Part shown: positions 41,143 through 50,741 of the stretch, in pieces | How the letters are laid out: every line of letters begins with the position of its first letter | Numbering within the stretch: the first letter of the stretch is position 1 | From: Paenibacillus xylanexedens | GTDB lineage: Bacteria > Bacillota > Bacilli > Paenibacillales > Paenibacillaceae | Assembly: GCF_017874615.1 (NCBI RefSeq) | Contig: NZ_JAGIKV010000036.1 | Span: 1 to 50,923 of the forward strand | Length of the DNA stretch: 50,923 nucleotides | Reading direction: 5' to 3' | Position numbers and translations under genes: made by a program | The notes under the pieces: model-generated | What the model saw: only the letters and a program-made list of their open reading frames with translations | What the model was told of the DNA's origin: nothing | The model's database searches: none

Positions 41143-42627
41143 ATGAACATGCGAATAAACGGCTTCTCAGGTATGGATATTGACAGTATGGTCAAATCTC
41201 TTATGACAGTGAAGAGAGTTCCACTTGATAAGTTAAATCAACAGAAACAGATTCTGGATTGGACTAGAGATAGCTATAGACAGTTAAATAGTAAAATTGT
41301 GCAGTTAAGCAACAAGTTGCAACAAATGGATTTGTCCGCAGCAACAAACACACAAAAATCAACGGTCAGTGGAAATACAACAGCAGTTAGAGCCGAGGCA
41401 AATGCGGACGCAGCTTCTGTGACAATGACTGTTGAAGTGAAAACATTGGCTAAGAAGGCTAATTTACAAACCCAAACAGTGCTAACTACAGGAACGCCTG
41501 ATGCAAAAGCAAGCTTGAATACTACGCTAGCACAGCTTGACCAAACAGGCCCACCTAAGGCAGAATATGAACTCCATATTAATGATAAATCTTTAGTATT
41601 TAAAGATACAGATTCTTTATCTACCGTAATTTCTCGGATTAATTCTGAAATCCCAACAGCTAATGCAAGTTATGATGAGATCAGTGGTAAGTTAACGATC
41701 ACCTCAAGAGAGAATGGGAAAGTAATCACAGGGACAGGAACTGGTGGGGCAGCAATGTCCAGTTCGTTATCAGACGTACTAGGTTTGAAGGCGAATGGCG
41801 CTGTGCCAGGATCAGTGACTATTACTACCTCTTCTGGCGTTAGTCGGGATTATACGACTACCGGAGATACATTGTTAGTCAATGGTGTGAATTTGACCCT
41901 GTTAGAAACGAATGTAGGCTCACCCAGCAAGGTCTCAACGCAGTCCGATCCTACAAAAGCGATGGAGACGATTAAGTCTTTTGTTGATACCTACAATGAA
42001 TTATTGGGATTGATGAACACAAGATTATCAGAAGAAAAGTATCGAGATTACGCACCTTTGACCGCAGAGCAAAAGAAAGATATGAAGGAAGATGACATTA
42101 AAAATTGGGAAGAGCGAGCCAAAAGTGGTCTTTTGAAGAATGATACCATTCTAAGCTCGGCTGTAGCCTCAATGAGGTCTGTCATTACAGGAAACTTAAA
42201 AGTGCTAAGTGAGGCAGGAATTACAACAGGGCAATATTATGAAAAGGGTAAGTTACAGATTGATGAAGTAAAACTTAAGAGCGCGTTGGATAGTAATCCG
42301 GATCGAATCCTAAGTGCTTTTAGGGGCCCTTCTGCCGACGCTAATAATCCTGCTATATTTAGTGGGTTGAGAAAAGAATTGAATTCAACCTTGGATATGT
42401 TGGTCAAAAAAGTAGGTACCTCTAAGAGCGATACAGACGCCAGTATGACTTTGAAAACTGAGAGTAGCATGGGCCAACAATTGAAAAATTACAACAATAG
42501 GATTTCAGACTTGGATAGAAAAATGGTAACTTGGGAAACGCGATATTATAAACAGTTTGCTGCTATGGAAAAAGCTATGAGTCAATTCCAGTCACAGTCC
42601 TCGAGTCTATCAAGTTATTTCCAATAA
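41143..42627 (+). CDS. fliD: Flagellar filament cap protein
   Basis: 494 residues. FliD forms the cap under which flagellin subunits fold into the filament. The N-terminal domain has INGFSGMDIDSMVKSLMTVK, and the C-terminal domain has DLDRKMVTWETRYYKQFAAM and EKAMSQFQSQSSSLSSYF. AGGAGG (41128-41133) begins within the flaG stop; the ATG at 41143 is 9 bases away, with another ATG two codons later. It is co-transcribed with flaG, fliS and the fliT-like gene. Confidence 0.96.
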   Translation: MNMRINGFSGMDIDSMVKSLMTVKRVPLDKLNQQKQILDWTRDSYRQLNSKIVQLSNKLQQMDLSAATNTQKSTVSGNTTAVRAEANADAASVTMTVEVKTLAKKANLQTQTVLTTGTPDAKASLNTTLAQLDQTGPPKAEYELHINDKSLVFKDTDSLSTVISRINSEIPTANASYDEISGKLTITSRENGKVITGTGTGGAAMSSSLSDVLGLKANGAVPGSVTITTSSGVSRDYTTTGDTLLVNGVNLTLLETNVGSPSKVSTQSDPTKAMETIKSFVDTYNELLGLMNTRLSEEKYRDYAPLTAEQKKDMKEDDIKNWEERAKSGLLKNDTILSSAVASMRSVITGNLKVLSEAGITTGQYYEKGKLQIDEVKLKSALDSNPDRILSAFRGPSADANNPAIFSGLRKELNSTLDMLVKKVGTSKSDTDASMTLKTESSMGQQLKNYNNRISDLDRKMVTWETRYYKQFAAMEKAMSQFQSQSSSLSSYFQ

Positions 42628-42650
42628 AATAAAAGGAGGAATATTTTAGC

Positions 42651-43034
42651 ATGATCACATCTCCTTATGACAAGTATAAGCAATCTTCAGTTCAAACATC
42701 TACTCCAGGGCAATTGGTCATTATGTTGTATGATGGTGCAATTCGATTTACGAAAATGGGCTTGGAAGGAATTAAAACCAAGGATTATTCTAAAGCGAAT
42801 GTGAACCTCGGTAAAGCTCAAACGATTGTTAGTGAGCTAATGTCTACGCTGAATCTATCTTATCCTGTCTCTAAAGATTTGTTCTCGCTATATGAGTACA
42901 TGAACCATTTGCTGATTCAAGCCAATATCAAAAAAGATATCAAGCATGGGGAAGAAGCTCTGGGATATTTTCAGGAATTGCGTGAGACCTGGGTTGTAGC
43001 AAGCAAACAAGCAATGGGAGCTTCAGCTCAATGA
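42651..43034 (+). CDS. fliS: Flagellin export chaperone FliS
   Basis: 127 residues. FliS binds the C-terminus of flagellin and prevents early polymerisation. The family features YKQSSVQTSTPGQLVIMLYD and GAIRFTKMGLEGIKTKDY are clear. AAAGGAGG precedes the ATG. Its stop overlaps the start of the next gene (ATGA), so the two are translationally coupled. Confidence 0.96.
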   Translation: MITSPYDKYKQSSVQTSTPGQLVIMLYDGAIRFTKMGLEGIKTKDYSKANVNLGKAQTIVSELMSTLNLSYPVSKDLFSLYEYMNHLLIQANIKKDIKHGEEALGYFQELRETWVVASKQAMGASAQ

Positions 43035-43390
43035 ATAGTAGCAACAAGACTTTGATAAACGATGTTCTCAGTCAACTTTCTGAGCTTACGCAGAATTTTA
43101 TCAAAGATTTAGAAACTCAAGATTCTGATCATGTAGTACAGTTTGTTGAAGAGCGTCAACTTCTAGTGCAGCAATTGCATGGAATTTTGGACGTTCAAGA
43201 GATGAGTGATCTGCAAAAACAAGCGCTGAAGCAAGTTTTGGCATACGACACGATAATAGAGCAACGTATGTCATCACTTAAAAACGAGGCGCAGGAATGG
43301 TTGCTCCAACGAAATACGGCCAAAACGCAGCGTACAGTATATGAATCCAAATATGCTTCTGAAAGCTACCTTATGGATAAACGAAAGTAG
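43031..43390 (+). CDS. fliT: FliT-like flagellar chaperone
   Basis: 119 residues, helical and charged. It overlaps fliS by four bases and ends the operon, exactly where fliT lies in B. subtilis. FliT acts as export chaperone of FliD. The sequence itself is weakly conserved (LSQLSELTQNFIKDLETQ, EERQLLVQQLHGILD), so the name rests mainly on size and place. Confidence 0.75.
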   Translation: MNSSNKTLINDVLSQLSELTQNFIKDLETQDSDHVVQFVEERQLLVQQLHGILDVQEMSDLQKQALKQVLAYDTIIEQRMSSLKNEAQEWLLQRNTAKTQRTVYESKYASESYLMDKRK

Positions 43391-43416
43391 TACAAATGTA
43401 TCCAATAATTATAACG

Positions 43417-43454
43417 AACCCCCGTACTGGCAAATACTCAGTGCGGGGTTTCTT
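43417..43454 (+). terminator. Intrinsic terminator of the flaG-fliT operon
   Basis: AACCCCCGTACTG (43417-43429) with CAGTGCGGGGTT (43439-43450), one bulged C and one wobble pair, followed by a weak T run. Confidence 0.75.
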
Positions 43455-43584
43455 GTGCTATCAAAAATACATCAAAATAGACTTATCAACCCTCCAATTC
43501 CCTGATATATTCAAGATATCTCACCGTTCAACACAATTCCCTATTAATCTACAAAAAATTCCAAGAAAACATTTACTTTTCCAA

Positions 43585-43614
43585 TTGACAATGGATAACT
43601 TTGGATGGTATTAT
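43585..43614 (+). promoter_or_regulatory. Promoter of the cold shock gene
   Basis: TTGACA (43585-43590), 18-base spacer, TATTAT (43609-43614). It predicts a leader of about 60 bases. Confidence 0.75.
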
Positions 43615-43681
43615 CTGAATTGTGGGCAGAGGTTAAGGCCGAAAGCTTCACTTCATTTGATGACGAAGGGAATGTTAGTGC

Positions 43682-43879
43682 ATGCAAGGTAAAGTAAAAT
43701 GGTTCAACGCAGAAAAAGGTTACGGTTTCATTGAGACTGAAGATGGCGGCGACGTATTCGTACATTTCTCCGCAATTCAAACCGAAGGATTCAAGACTTT
43801 GGAAGAAGGTCAATCCGTAGAATTCGACATCGTCGAAGGCGCACGTGGACCGCAAGCAGCTAACGTAATCAAATTATAA
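43682..43879 (+). CDS. Cold shock protein (CspA/CspB family)
   Basis: 65 residues, one OB-fold cold shock domain. RNP1 (KGYGFIET) and RNP2 (VFVHFSAI) are both intact. These proteins act as RNA chaperones, and the GNVKWFN-type start is present as MQGKVKWFN. The ribosome binding site is only a moderate GAAGGGA, more distant than usual, and a leader of about 60 bases precedes it. It has its own promoter and terminator. It is not part of this locus in B. subtilis, as far as I recall. Confidence 0.96.
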   Translation: MQGKVKWFNAEKGYGFIETEDGGDVFVHFSAIQTEGFKTLEEGQSVEFDIVEGARGPQAANVIKL

Positions 43880-43945
43880 TCATCCGGACAATCCGACCTA
43901 CATATATGGTTAGATGGTTACCAAATTGAATTATCGCTAGCATCA

Positions 43946-43975
43946 GACTCCGGTACGTTCCGGGGTCTTTTTTTG
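43946..43975 (+). terminator. Intrinsic terminator after the cold shock gene
   Basis: GACTCCGG (43946-43953) with CCGGGGTC (43960-43967), one wobble pair, then eight T. Confidence 0.92.
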
Positions 43976-44229
43976 TTCTAATAGATTCGATATTTAAGGA
44001 TCATCCGAGGAACATTATTCTAGTGAATTTAATAGATTCAAGAGATAGATTGAAGTTCATTTTACATATAAGATTGAGCAAGCTCAAAAACGGTTAAATA
44101 CATCATCAAGCGCCTAATAAGACATACCATGTAAATATACGATTAGGGCTGAATATGATGAAATATGGCGTTATGCCTACGTTGGCAGATGTGGCTTGAA
44201 CAGATGTCATTATTCGGTCACCGGTAGTT

Positions 44230-44259
44230 TTTACATGGCGCTTACATTCGTGTTATAAT
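44230..44259 (+). promoter_or_regulatory. Promoter of hpf
   Basis: TTTACA (44230-44235), 18-base spacer, TATAAT (44254-44259), about 30 bases before the hpf ATG. The stretch 43976-44229 before it shows no gene. Confidence 0.75.
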
Positions 44260-44290
44260 GAAGTGGCAAAGGAAAAAGGAGGAGTGCCCT

Positions 44291-44854
44291 ATGAATTTAA
44301 GTATTCGAGGTCAACAAATCGAGGTTACTGATGCTTTGAAGGATTATGTCGACAAAAAGTTGAGTAGACTCGAGAAGTATTTCGATGCACCCCTTAACTC
44401 TGACGGTGCTGTTACATTGAGCACGACGAGAGGTTTGCATACGGTAGAGGTGACGATCCCTTTGAAAGGCATTGTGCTCCGCGCCGAGGATGAGAGCGAC
44501 GATATGTACGCATCTATTGACTCCGTGGTGGACAAGCTGGAACGTCAGATCCGCAAACACAAAACAAAAATTAACCGTAAGTTCCGCCAGGAAGGTAGCC
44601 TGAAAACACTCTTCGTTGAAGATCCAACAGGTACTGTAGCTACAGCTGAACTGGATGCGGATACGGATGACGATGATTTTGAAGTCGTACGGACAAAACG
44701 CTTTATGTTGAAACCAATGGACGTGGAAGAGGCCATCCTCCAAATGAACATGGTTGGTCACAATTTCTTCGTATTCTCCAACATTGACAGTGAAGAAGTT
44801 AGCGTTGTTTACAAACGGAACGATGGTAAGTACGGATTGATCGAACAAGGTTAA
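44291..44854 (+). CDS. hpf: Long-form ribosome hibernation promoting factor
   Basis: 187 residues. Long HPF joins ribosomes into inactive 100S dimers in stationary phase. The N-terminal ribosome-binding domain has NLSIRGQQIEVTDALKDYV; after a linker, the C-terminal dimerisation domain has RTKRFMLKPMDVEEAILQMN and HNFFVFSN, which makes it the long form. The start at 44291 is chosen for AAAGGAGGAG just upstream; an in-frame extension to 44258 overlaps the promoter -10 box and is not real. Confidence 0.95.
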   Translation: MNLSIRGQQIEVTDALKDYVDKKLSRLEKYFDAPLNSDGAVTLSTTRGLHTVEVTIPLKGIVLRAEDESDDMYASIDSVVDKLERQIRKHKTKINRKFRQEGSLKTLFVEDPTGTVATAELDADTDDDDFEVVRTKRFMLKPMDVEEAILQMNMVGHNFFVFSNIDSEEVSVVYKRNDGKYGLIEQG

Positions 44855-44946
44855 TCTTAATGTACAGGATCACCGGAACGGACTTGCATATGAATATCTA
44901 ATAATAATGAAGACAGGGACTGTGGTTTCCTGGATTAGACTTAACA

Positions 44947-44981
44947 AGAGCTTCCATCCCTTAGGGGATGGGGCTCTTTTG
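44947..44981 (+). terminator. Intrinsic terminator after hpf
   Basis: AGAGCTTCCATCCC (44947-44960) with GGGATGGGGCTCT (44965-44977), nearly complete pairing, then TTTT. Confidence 0.85.
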
Positions 44982-45642
44982 TGCGTAGAGGAGCTGGGAA
45001 ATCACCTTTGGAAATAAAATGGTGAAACTATTCCCTATGCTGCTGCGTCTAATAGATAGTAAGAAGAAGCACAAACTGTAAAAGTTTACTGCCAGATTCC
45101 GATGCTTAAGAAAATATTCGTATACCTACATTCGAGAACTGGTTATTGAGATTTCCATCCAAATTTACCATCAAAATTCGTTGACAGGGCCGTCTAGGCT
45201 GTAAAACGAAACATGACAATCGAACGCTTCCGCTAACGACTATGATTTTTTGCACTTAAACTCCATTTGATATGTCTCAGAAGTTCAAAGAAGTGTGCCG
45301 TGGCGTGTTGCGGCGGCTCTTACAAACTGTTACAATTTATGCAAAGAGAATCATTGTCCTGATGAGGAATTGTCAACGAATGATCGCTAATCATAATCAA
45401 TGACAGGCACAGCACCATGAACATGATTCGCAAGGCTCGGGCTTCGGCTAGTTTTTAATAACCGAATCCTCTTGAATACCGAATCAGCTTCATGAGGAAC
45501 CCTTGGCAAGCCTGGAGTTGATTCATCCATATTACTTTTTATATTGTTTGTCACCCCCGGGTAAGTGGATACAACATCCATCCGATGGTGTCGCGTGGCG
45601 GCAACAGGGGGTCTATTCTGTTTTGCACGAAAGGGGTATACC
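44982..45642 (+). promoter_or_regulatory. Long region upstream of secA
   Basis: About 660 bases without a supported gene. The best promoter is TTGTCA (45370-45375), 16-base spacer, CATAAT (45392-45397), giving a leader of about 240 bases. In that leader ACCGAATC occurs twice (about 45462 and 45478), and C- and G-rich runs lie near 45553 and 45606. An isolated TTGACA at 45181 lacks a -10 box. I see no known riboswitch. Confidence 0.45.
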
Positions 45643-48147
45643 ATGCTAGGACTTGTCAAAAAGATCTTCGGCGACATGAATGAACGTGATGTTAAACGTC
45701 TGATGAAGACGGTCGATGTGATCAATAAACTGGAACCACAACTTCAGGCGTTGTCTGATGAGCAACTGAAAGGCAAAACGGACGAATACCGTGCTCGTAT
45801 TGAAAAGGGAGAAACGACAGATGAGCTTCTTCCTGAGGCATTTGCAACCGTGCGTGAGGCTTCACGCCGCGTACTGGGCAAACGTCACTATGATGTACAG
45901 ATGCTGGGCGGTATAGCTCTGCACGAAGGCCGTATTTCCGAGATGAAAACGGGTGAAGGTAAAACACTGGTAGGAACACTTCCGGTATATCTGAACGCGC
46001 TGACGTCCAAAGGTGTGCACGTGGTCACGGTCAATGACTATTTGGCACAGCGGGATAGCCAGGAAATGGGACAAATCTATGAATTCATGGGCATGACGGT
46101 AGGGGTTAACCTGAGCGGTATGGACCATGCTTTGAAACAACATGCATATGCATGTGATATTACGTACGGAACGAACAACGAGTTTGGTTTTGACTATCTG
46201 CGTGACAACATGGTGCTTTATAAAGAGCAAATGGTTCAACGTCCATTGTTCTTCTGTATCATTGATGAAGTGGACTCCATCCTGGTCGATGAGGCGCGTA
46301 CGCCACTCATTATCTCTGGACAAGCTCAGAAGTCGACGGATATGTATTATGCAGCAGATCGTTTTGTGAAACGTCTGGTTCCAGAAGAAGACTTTACGGT
46401 AGACATCAAGGTGAAATCCGTAGCGTTGACTGAGGCCGGCGTGGCAAAAGCAGAGAAAGCATTTGGTATCGAGAACTTGTATGATCATGCCAATGTAACT
46501 CTCAACCATCACATTGTACAGGGCTTGAAAGCTAATGCAATCATGCGTCGTGACGTGGATTATGTGGTGAGTGATGAAGAAGTTATGATCGTGGATGAAT
46601 TCACAGGTCGTCTGATGTCTGGACGTCGTTACAGTGATGGATTGCACCAGGCGATTGAAGCCAAAGAAGGCATTGAAGTACAAAACGAGAGCATGACGCT
46701 TGCTACGATTACCTTCCAGAACTATTTCCGGATGTACCGTAAACTCGCGGGTATGACGGGTACAGCGAAAACCGAGGAAGAAGAGTTCAAAAAAATCTAC
46801 GGTCTCGAAGTACTGCAAATTCCAACCAACCGTCCAAACAAACGGGACGACATGGCAGATGTCGTGTACAAGAGCATCGATGGCAAGTTTAATGCCGTTG
46901 TAGAAGAGATCGTGGCACGTCACAGCAAGAATCAACCGATTCTGGTAGGTACAGTGTCCATTGAGAACTCTGAACGCCTGTCTGACATGCTTAAGCGCCG
47001 TGGTGTCAAACACCAGGTACTGAACGCCAAGTACCACGCGGAAGAAGCAGAGATCATCTCAGGAGCTGGTCAAGCGGGTGCAGTAACGATTGCAACCAAC
47101 ATGGCTGGACGGGGTACGGATATTATCTTGGGTGAAGGTGTAGCTGAAGTAGGCGGCCTTCATATCATCGGTACAGAGCGTCACGAATCACGCCGGATTG
47201 ATAATCAGCTGCGTGGTCGTGCGGGACGTCAAGGTGACCCGGGTTCAACACAATTCTATCTGTCACTCGGTGATGAATTGATGAGACGTTTCGGTGCAGA
47301 CAATGTATTGAACATGATGGAGCGTCTTGGTTTTGAAGAAGACCAACCGATCGAGAGCCGGATGATTACTCGTGCAGTAGAATCAGCGCAGAAGCGTGTT
47401 GAAGGTAACAACTTTGACGTGCGTAAAGTCGTTCTCCAATATGATGATGTCATGAACCAACAACGTGAAATTATATATAAACAGCGCCGCGAGGTACTGG
47501 AGTCTGAGAATATTAAACAGATCGTTATGGATATGATCAAACCTTCCATTGAACGTATCGTTGAAGCACATTGCAGTGACGATATTCCAGAGAACTGGGA
47601 GTTGCAGGAAGTTGCCGATTACATGAACAGCAAATTGCTGGATGATGGTTCGGTAACAAAAGATGATCTGTGGGGCAAGGAAGCAGAAGAGATTATCGAG
47701 TACCTGTTTACGAAAGTTCAGAACAAGTACAATGCACGTGAAGAGCGAATTGGCGAAGAGATGGTTCGTGAGTTCGAGAAAGTGGTTGTGCTCCGTGCAG
47801 TAGACAGCAAGTGGATGGATCATATTGATGCAATGGATCAATTGCGTCAAGGTATCCACCTTCGTGCCTACGGCGGTACAGATCCACTGCGTGAGTACCA
47901 GTTCGAAGGCTTCGAGATGTTCCATCAGATGATCGCTTCGATCCAGGAAGAAGTAGCGACTTATGTGATGAGAGCACAGATCGAGAGCAATCAGGAGCGT
48001 CAAGCGGTTGTTGAGGAAAGTCAGATCTCGACAAGCGGTGAACCTGCTGAGAAACGTCCAGTGAAGGTATCTGACCAAATCGGACGTAACGACGCATGCC
48101 CATGCGGCAGTGGTAAGAAGTTCAAACACTGCCACGGTCAAGAGTAG
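45643..48147 (+). CDS. secA: Preprotein translocase ATPase SecA
   Basis: 834 residues, normal length. SecA drives export through SecYEG, the route for all the signal-peptide proteins in this window. Walker A is KTGEGKTLVGTL, Walker B and neighbours FCIIDEVDSILVDEARTPL, and motor domain 2 has NMAGRGTDIILG. The C-terminal zinc motif CPCGSGKKFKHCH is intact. The ATG at 45643 follows AAAGGGG (45630-45636); an in-frame extension back to 45565 has no family match. Confidence 0.98.
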   Translation: MLGLVKKIFGDMNERDVKRLMKTVDVINKLEPQLQALSDEQLKGKTDEYRARIEKGETTDELLPEAFATVREASRRVLGKRHYDVQMLGGIALHEGRISEMKTGEGKTLVGTLPVYLNALTSKGVHVVTVNDYLAQRDSQEMGQIYEFMGMTVGVNLSGMDHALKQHAYACDITYGTNNEFGFDYLRDNMVLYKEQMVQRPLFFCIIDEVDSILVDEARTPLIISGQAQKSTDMYYAADRFVKRLVPEEDFTVDIKVKSVALTEAGVAKAEKAFGIENLYDHANVTLNHHIVQGLKANAIMRRDVDYVVSDEEVMIVDEFTGRLMSGRRYSDGLHQAIEAKEGIEVQNESMTLATITFQNYFRMYRKLAGMTGTAKTEEEEFKKIYGLEVLQIPTNRPNKRDDMADVVYKSIDGKFNAVVEEIVARHSKNQPILVGTVSIENSERLSDMLKRRGVKHQVLNAKYHAEEAEIISGAGQAGAVTIATNMAGRGTDIILGEGVAEVGGLHIIGTERHESRRIDNQLRGRAGRQGDPGSTQFYLSLGDELMRRFGADNVLNMMERLGFEEDQPIESRMITRAVESAQKRVEGNNFDVRKVVLQYDDVMNQQREIIYKQRREVLESENIKQIVMDMIKPSIERIVEAHCSDDIPENWELQEVADYMNSKLLDDGSVTKDDLWGKEAEEIIEYLFTKVQNKYNAREERIGEEMVREFEKVVVLRAVDSKWMDHIDAMDQLRQGIHLRAYGGTDPLREYQFEGFEMFHQMIASIQEEVATYVMRAQIESNQERQAVVEESQISTSGEPAEKRPVKVSDQIGRNDACPCGSGKKFKHCHGQE

Positions 48148-48586
48148 TTAGAGGTTTTTTCTATACACTATAGTGTAATAAGCTGAACCTTGATTTTACA
48201 CCATAACGGAGAGTGCAGAAGCAATCTGAAGAAGCGGAGCGTTCGCCTTTATCCCCGGATTTTTCCCTTGTAAGAGGGAATCAAGAAAATCTGGGGATAA
48301 GAGCGATCGGAAGATGCTGCTGTAATCGGAGTAATAGGTGTAACATGAATGAGGTCAACTTAGATAGCATGACATGAACGGCTCCTTGCAGCCGGGTATT
48401 CATTGGATGAAGTGAAGGATGCAAAACCGATTAATGGTGCATAGTTATAATAATATGACCATGATCACGGGGAAGAGATATACTGATATAACAGTAGTCT
48501 CAACACCAGGGTGGCGCATCACTTACTTAATCTGGAGGAATGCCCTGGATGCGGGGAGCTTATCTTAATGAAAAGAGGAATTGCAC
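48148..48586. other. Spacer between secA and prfB with strong hairpins
   Basis: About 440 bases without a gene. It contains the long hairpin at 48244-48303 (separate entry), a CGGCT/AGCCG hairpin near 48379, and a stem made of CCAGG (48506) with CCTGG (48544) and GCAT with ATGC. The last lies about 40 bases before the prfB start and could affect its expression. No clear terminator for secA with a T run was found. Confidence 0.45.
48244..48303. repeat. Long nested hairpin, candidate dispersed repeat
   Basis: CGCCTTTATCCCCGGATTTT pairs with the stretch ending GGGGATAAGAGCG over about 20 bases with few mismatches, enclosing a second hairpin TTCCCTTGTAAGAGGGAA. It lacks a T run, so it is not a typical terminator. 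The compact palindromic build is like that of REP/ERIC-type repeats. No second copy is visible in this window. Confidence 0.55.
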
Positions 48587-49700
48587 ATGATCGATCCAAA
48601 CGTGAAGCATGACCTGCGTGAAATAGGCAAGAAACTAACCAACCTTAGGGGGTCTCTTTGACTTAGATCTGAAGCAAGAGATGATCGGCAACTTCGAAGT
48701 GAAGATGTCTGCTCCGGATTTCTGGGATGATAGTGACAAGGCGCAATCCGTAATCGCTGAGCTAAATGTGGTGAAGGGATCTGTGGATCAATACACCAAA
48801 CTCCAACAGGACTATGATGATGCGGTGATGATGGTAGAACTGGCTGACGAGGAAGGCGACGAAGACCTCGCTGCAGAGATCGGTAGAAGCGTCACAGCGA
48901 TCGTGAGCAAGGTGGCAGAGTTCGAACTTCAGCTGCTCCTGAACCAGCCGTATGATAAGATGGATGCCATTCTAGAGCTTCATCCGGGGGCAGGTGGTAC
49001 CGAGTCACAGGACTGGGGACAAATGTTACTCCGGATGTACACACGTTGGTCCGAGAAGCGTGGCTTCAAGGTTGAGGTGCTGGATTATCTGCCTGGAGAT
49101 GAGGCGGGGATCAAGAGCGTCACGCTATCGATCAAGGGGCACAATGCTTATGGTTATCTGAAAGCCGAGAAGGGTGTACACCGACTGGTGCGGATCTCTC
49201 CTTTTGACTCATCGGGCCGTAGACATACGTCCTTCGTATCATGTGATGTGGTTCCTGAGATTGATGATACGATTGAATTGGACATTCGAACAGAGGATCT
49301 CAAGATTGATACCTACCGTGCGAGTGGCGCGGGTGGACAGCATATCAATACCACCGACTCAGCCGTGCGGATTACCCACCTTCCGACAGGTGTAGTTGTA
49401 ACGTGTCAGAATGAACGTTCACAGATCAAGAACCGTGAGCGGGCGATGAAGATGCTTCGTTCGAAATTGTATGAGCGTAAAATTGAAGAGCAAAAACAAC
49501 AGCTGGATGAAATCCGAGGAGATCAGTCGGATATTTCATGGGGTAGCCAGATTCGCTCCTATGTGTTCCATCCCTATAGTATGGTAAAGGATCACCGTAC
49601 AAGCGTGGAGACAGGAAATACAGGAGCAGTAATGGACGGCGACCTCGATGCATTCATCGATGGTTATTTGCGTAGCCAGATTAAAGTAGAAACCGATTAA
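48587..49700 (+). CDS. prfB: Peptide chain release factor 2, with programmed +1 frameshift
   Basis: 370 residues once the frames are joined as 48587-48658 and 48660-49700. RF2 ends translation at UGA and UAA. The first frame gives MIDPNVKHDLREIGKKLTNL, then RGSL, and stops at TGA (48659-48661) in the classic slip site CTT TGA C. AGGGGG (48647-48652) a few bases upstream acts as the internal Shine-Dalgarno that promotes the shift. When RF2 is scarce the ribosome slips, so RF2 regulates itself. The second frame has the RF2 SPF-type stretch VRISPFDSSGRRH and the GGQ loop SGAGGQHINTTDSAV near residue 248. The ATG is preceded by AGAGGAA. Confidence 0.97.
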
Positions 49701-49708
49701 TATAAGTT

Positions 49709-49763
49709 CCTGTATGGACCCATACGTGTAGGCGTATGCTGGTGTATACGGGAGCTTTTTTTT
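49709..49763 (+). terminator. Intrinsic terminator after prfB
   Basis: Outer stem CCTGTATG (49709-49716) with TATACGGG (49745-49752), inner stem CATACG/CGTATG, then eight T. Confidence 0.75.
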
Positions 49764-49832
49764 GAATAATTTTATAGGATAGAAAAAATGAGCGAACAAC
49801 TGATCAGTCACATAAAAGGAGAGCACGAGAAC

Positions 49833-50741
49833 ATGCAACAACGATCACAATTTCATAATAACCGCAAAAAGAGGATAACTAGCCTCATTCCACTCAATGG
49901 TCCATGGAGAAACGTCGTGGATACGGTATCTATCATTGTAGGCTCGTTTTTAATTGCAGTGGCCTTTAATCTATTTTTATTACCGAATCAGATCGCTTCG
50001 GGTGGAGTGTCCGGGTTATCGATCCTAGGCAAGGAGTGGCTCAATCTGGAGCCGGCATACACCCAGTGGGCGATTAACATCCCACTCCTGATCGCTGGTT
50101 TCCTGCTTATTGGTAAGCAGTATGGGATTCGTTCAGTACTGGGCAGCATTGTTCTGCCTCTGTTAGTCTATCTTACGAAGGATTGGGCTATTCCAACAAC
50201 GAATCCGCTACTTGGTTCACTGTATGGTGGGATTGGTGTTGGTTTAGGGATTGGAATTGTATACCGAGGTAGAGGATCAACAGGTGGCATGAGCATTCTT
50301 GCACGAATCGTACAGAAGTACAGTGGACTGAGTTACTCGCTGTGTGTAGTCATCATGGATGCTACGGTTATTATTATGGCTGCTTTTGTATTGTCATTGG
50401 AGCAGTCCCTCTATGCGCTGATTGGGTTGTATGTTACTGGTAAAGTGATCGATGCTGTTGAGATGGGGCTGGGCTTCTCCAAGGTGGCGTATATTATCTC
50501 CAACCAGACGGAAGCGATTAGCAAAGTGATTCTGGATGACTTGGATCGCGGATTAACAAAGCTGGAAGCCAAAGGTGGTTACACCGACGATCAACGAACA
50601 GTACTAATGGTCGTGGTTGGGCAAAATGAGGTGCCAAGACTTAAAGCGTTGATCCGGTCTGTGGACCCGGGAGCATTTGTCATTATCAGTAACGCGCACG
50701 AAGTGCTTGGCGAAGGTTTTAAGCGGGGAGAACATGTGTGA
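49833..50741 (+). CDS. YitT-family membrane protein
   Basis: 302 residues from the ATG at 49833, which follows AAGGAG (49817-49822); an in-frame ATG at 49788 would add 15 residues and lacks a good ribosome binding site. About five membrane segments fill residues 35-210 (IIVGSFLIAVAFNLFLLP, NIPLLIAGFLLIG, YGGIGVGLGIGIVY, CVVIMDATVIIMAAFVLSL). The C-terminal cytoplasmic DUF2179 domain follows with TDDQRTVLMVVVGQNEVPRL and DPGAFVIISNAHEVLGEGF. The family occurs widely in Firmicutes as a putative transporter of unknown substrate. It is transcribed alone. Confidence 0.88.
   Translation: MQQRSQFHNNRKKRITSLIPLNGPWRNVVDTVSIIVGSFLIAVAFNLFLLPNQIASGGVSGLSILGKEWLNLEPAYTQWAINIPLLIAGFLLIGKQYGIRSVLGSIVLPLLVYLTKDWAIPTTNPLLGSLYGGIGVGLGIGIVYRGRGSTGGMSILARIVQKYSGLSYSLCVVIMDATVIIMAAFVLSLEQSLYALIGLYVTGKVIDAVEMGLGFSKVAYIISNQTEAISKVILDDLDRGLTKLEAKGGYTDDQRTVLMVVVGQNEVPRLKALIRSVDPGAFVIISNAHEVLGEGFKRGEHV

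Noticed and set aside
43396..43692. 98-residue plus-strand frame after the fliT-like gene
   Set aside because: It runs across the operon terminator and the promoter of the cold shock gene and has no ribosome binding site.
45862..47037. 391-residue minus-strand frame
   Set aside because: Shadow of secA, rich in His and Phe, without any family feature.
48506..48548. T-box-like AGGGTGG before prfB
   Set aside because: The rest of the T-box consensus is missing and there is no terminator/antiterminator pair.
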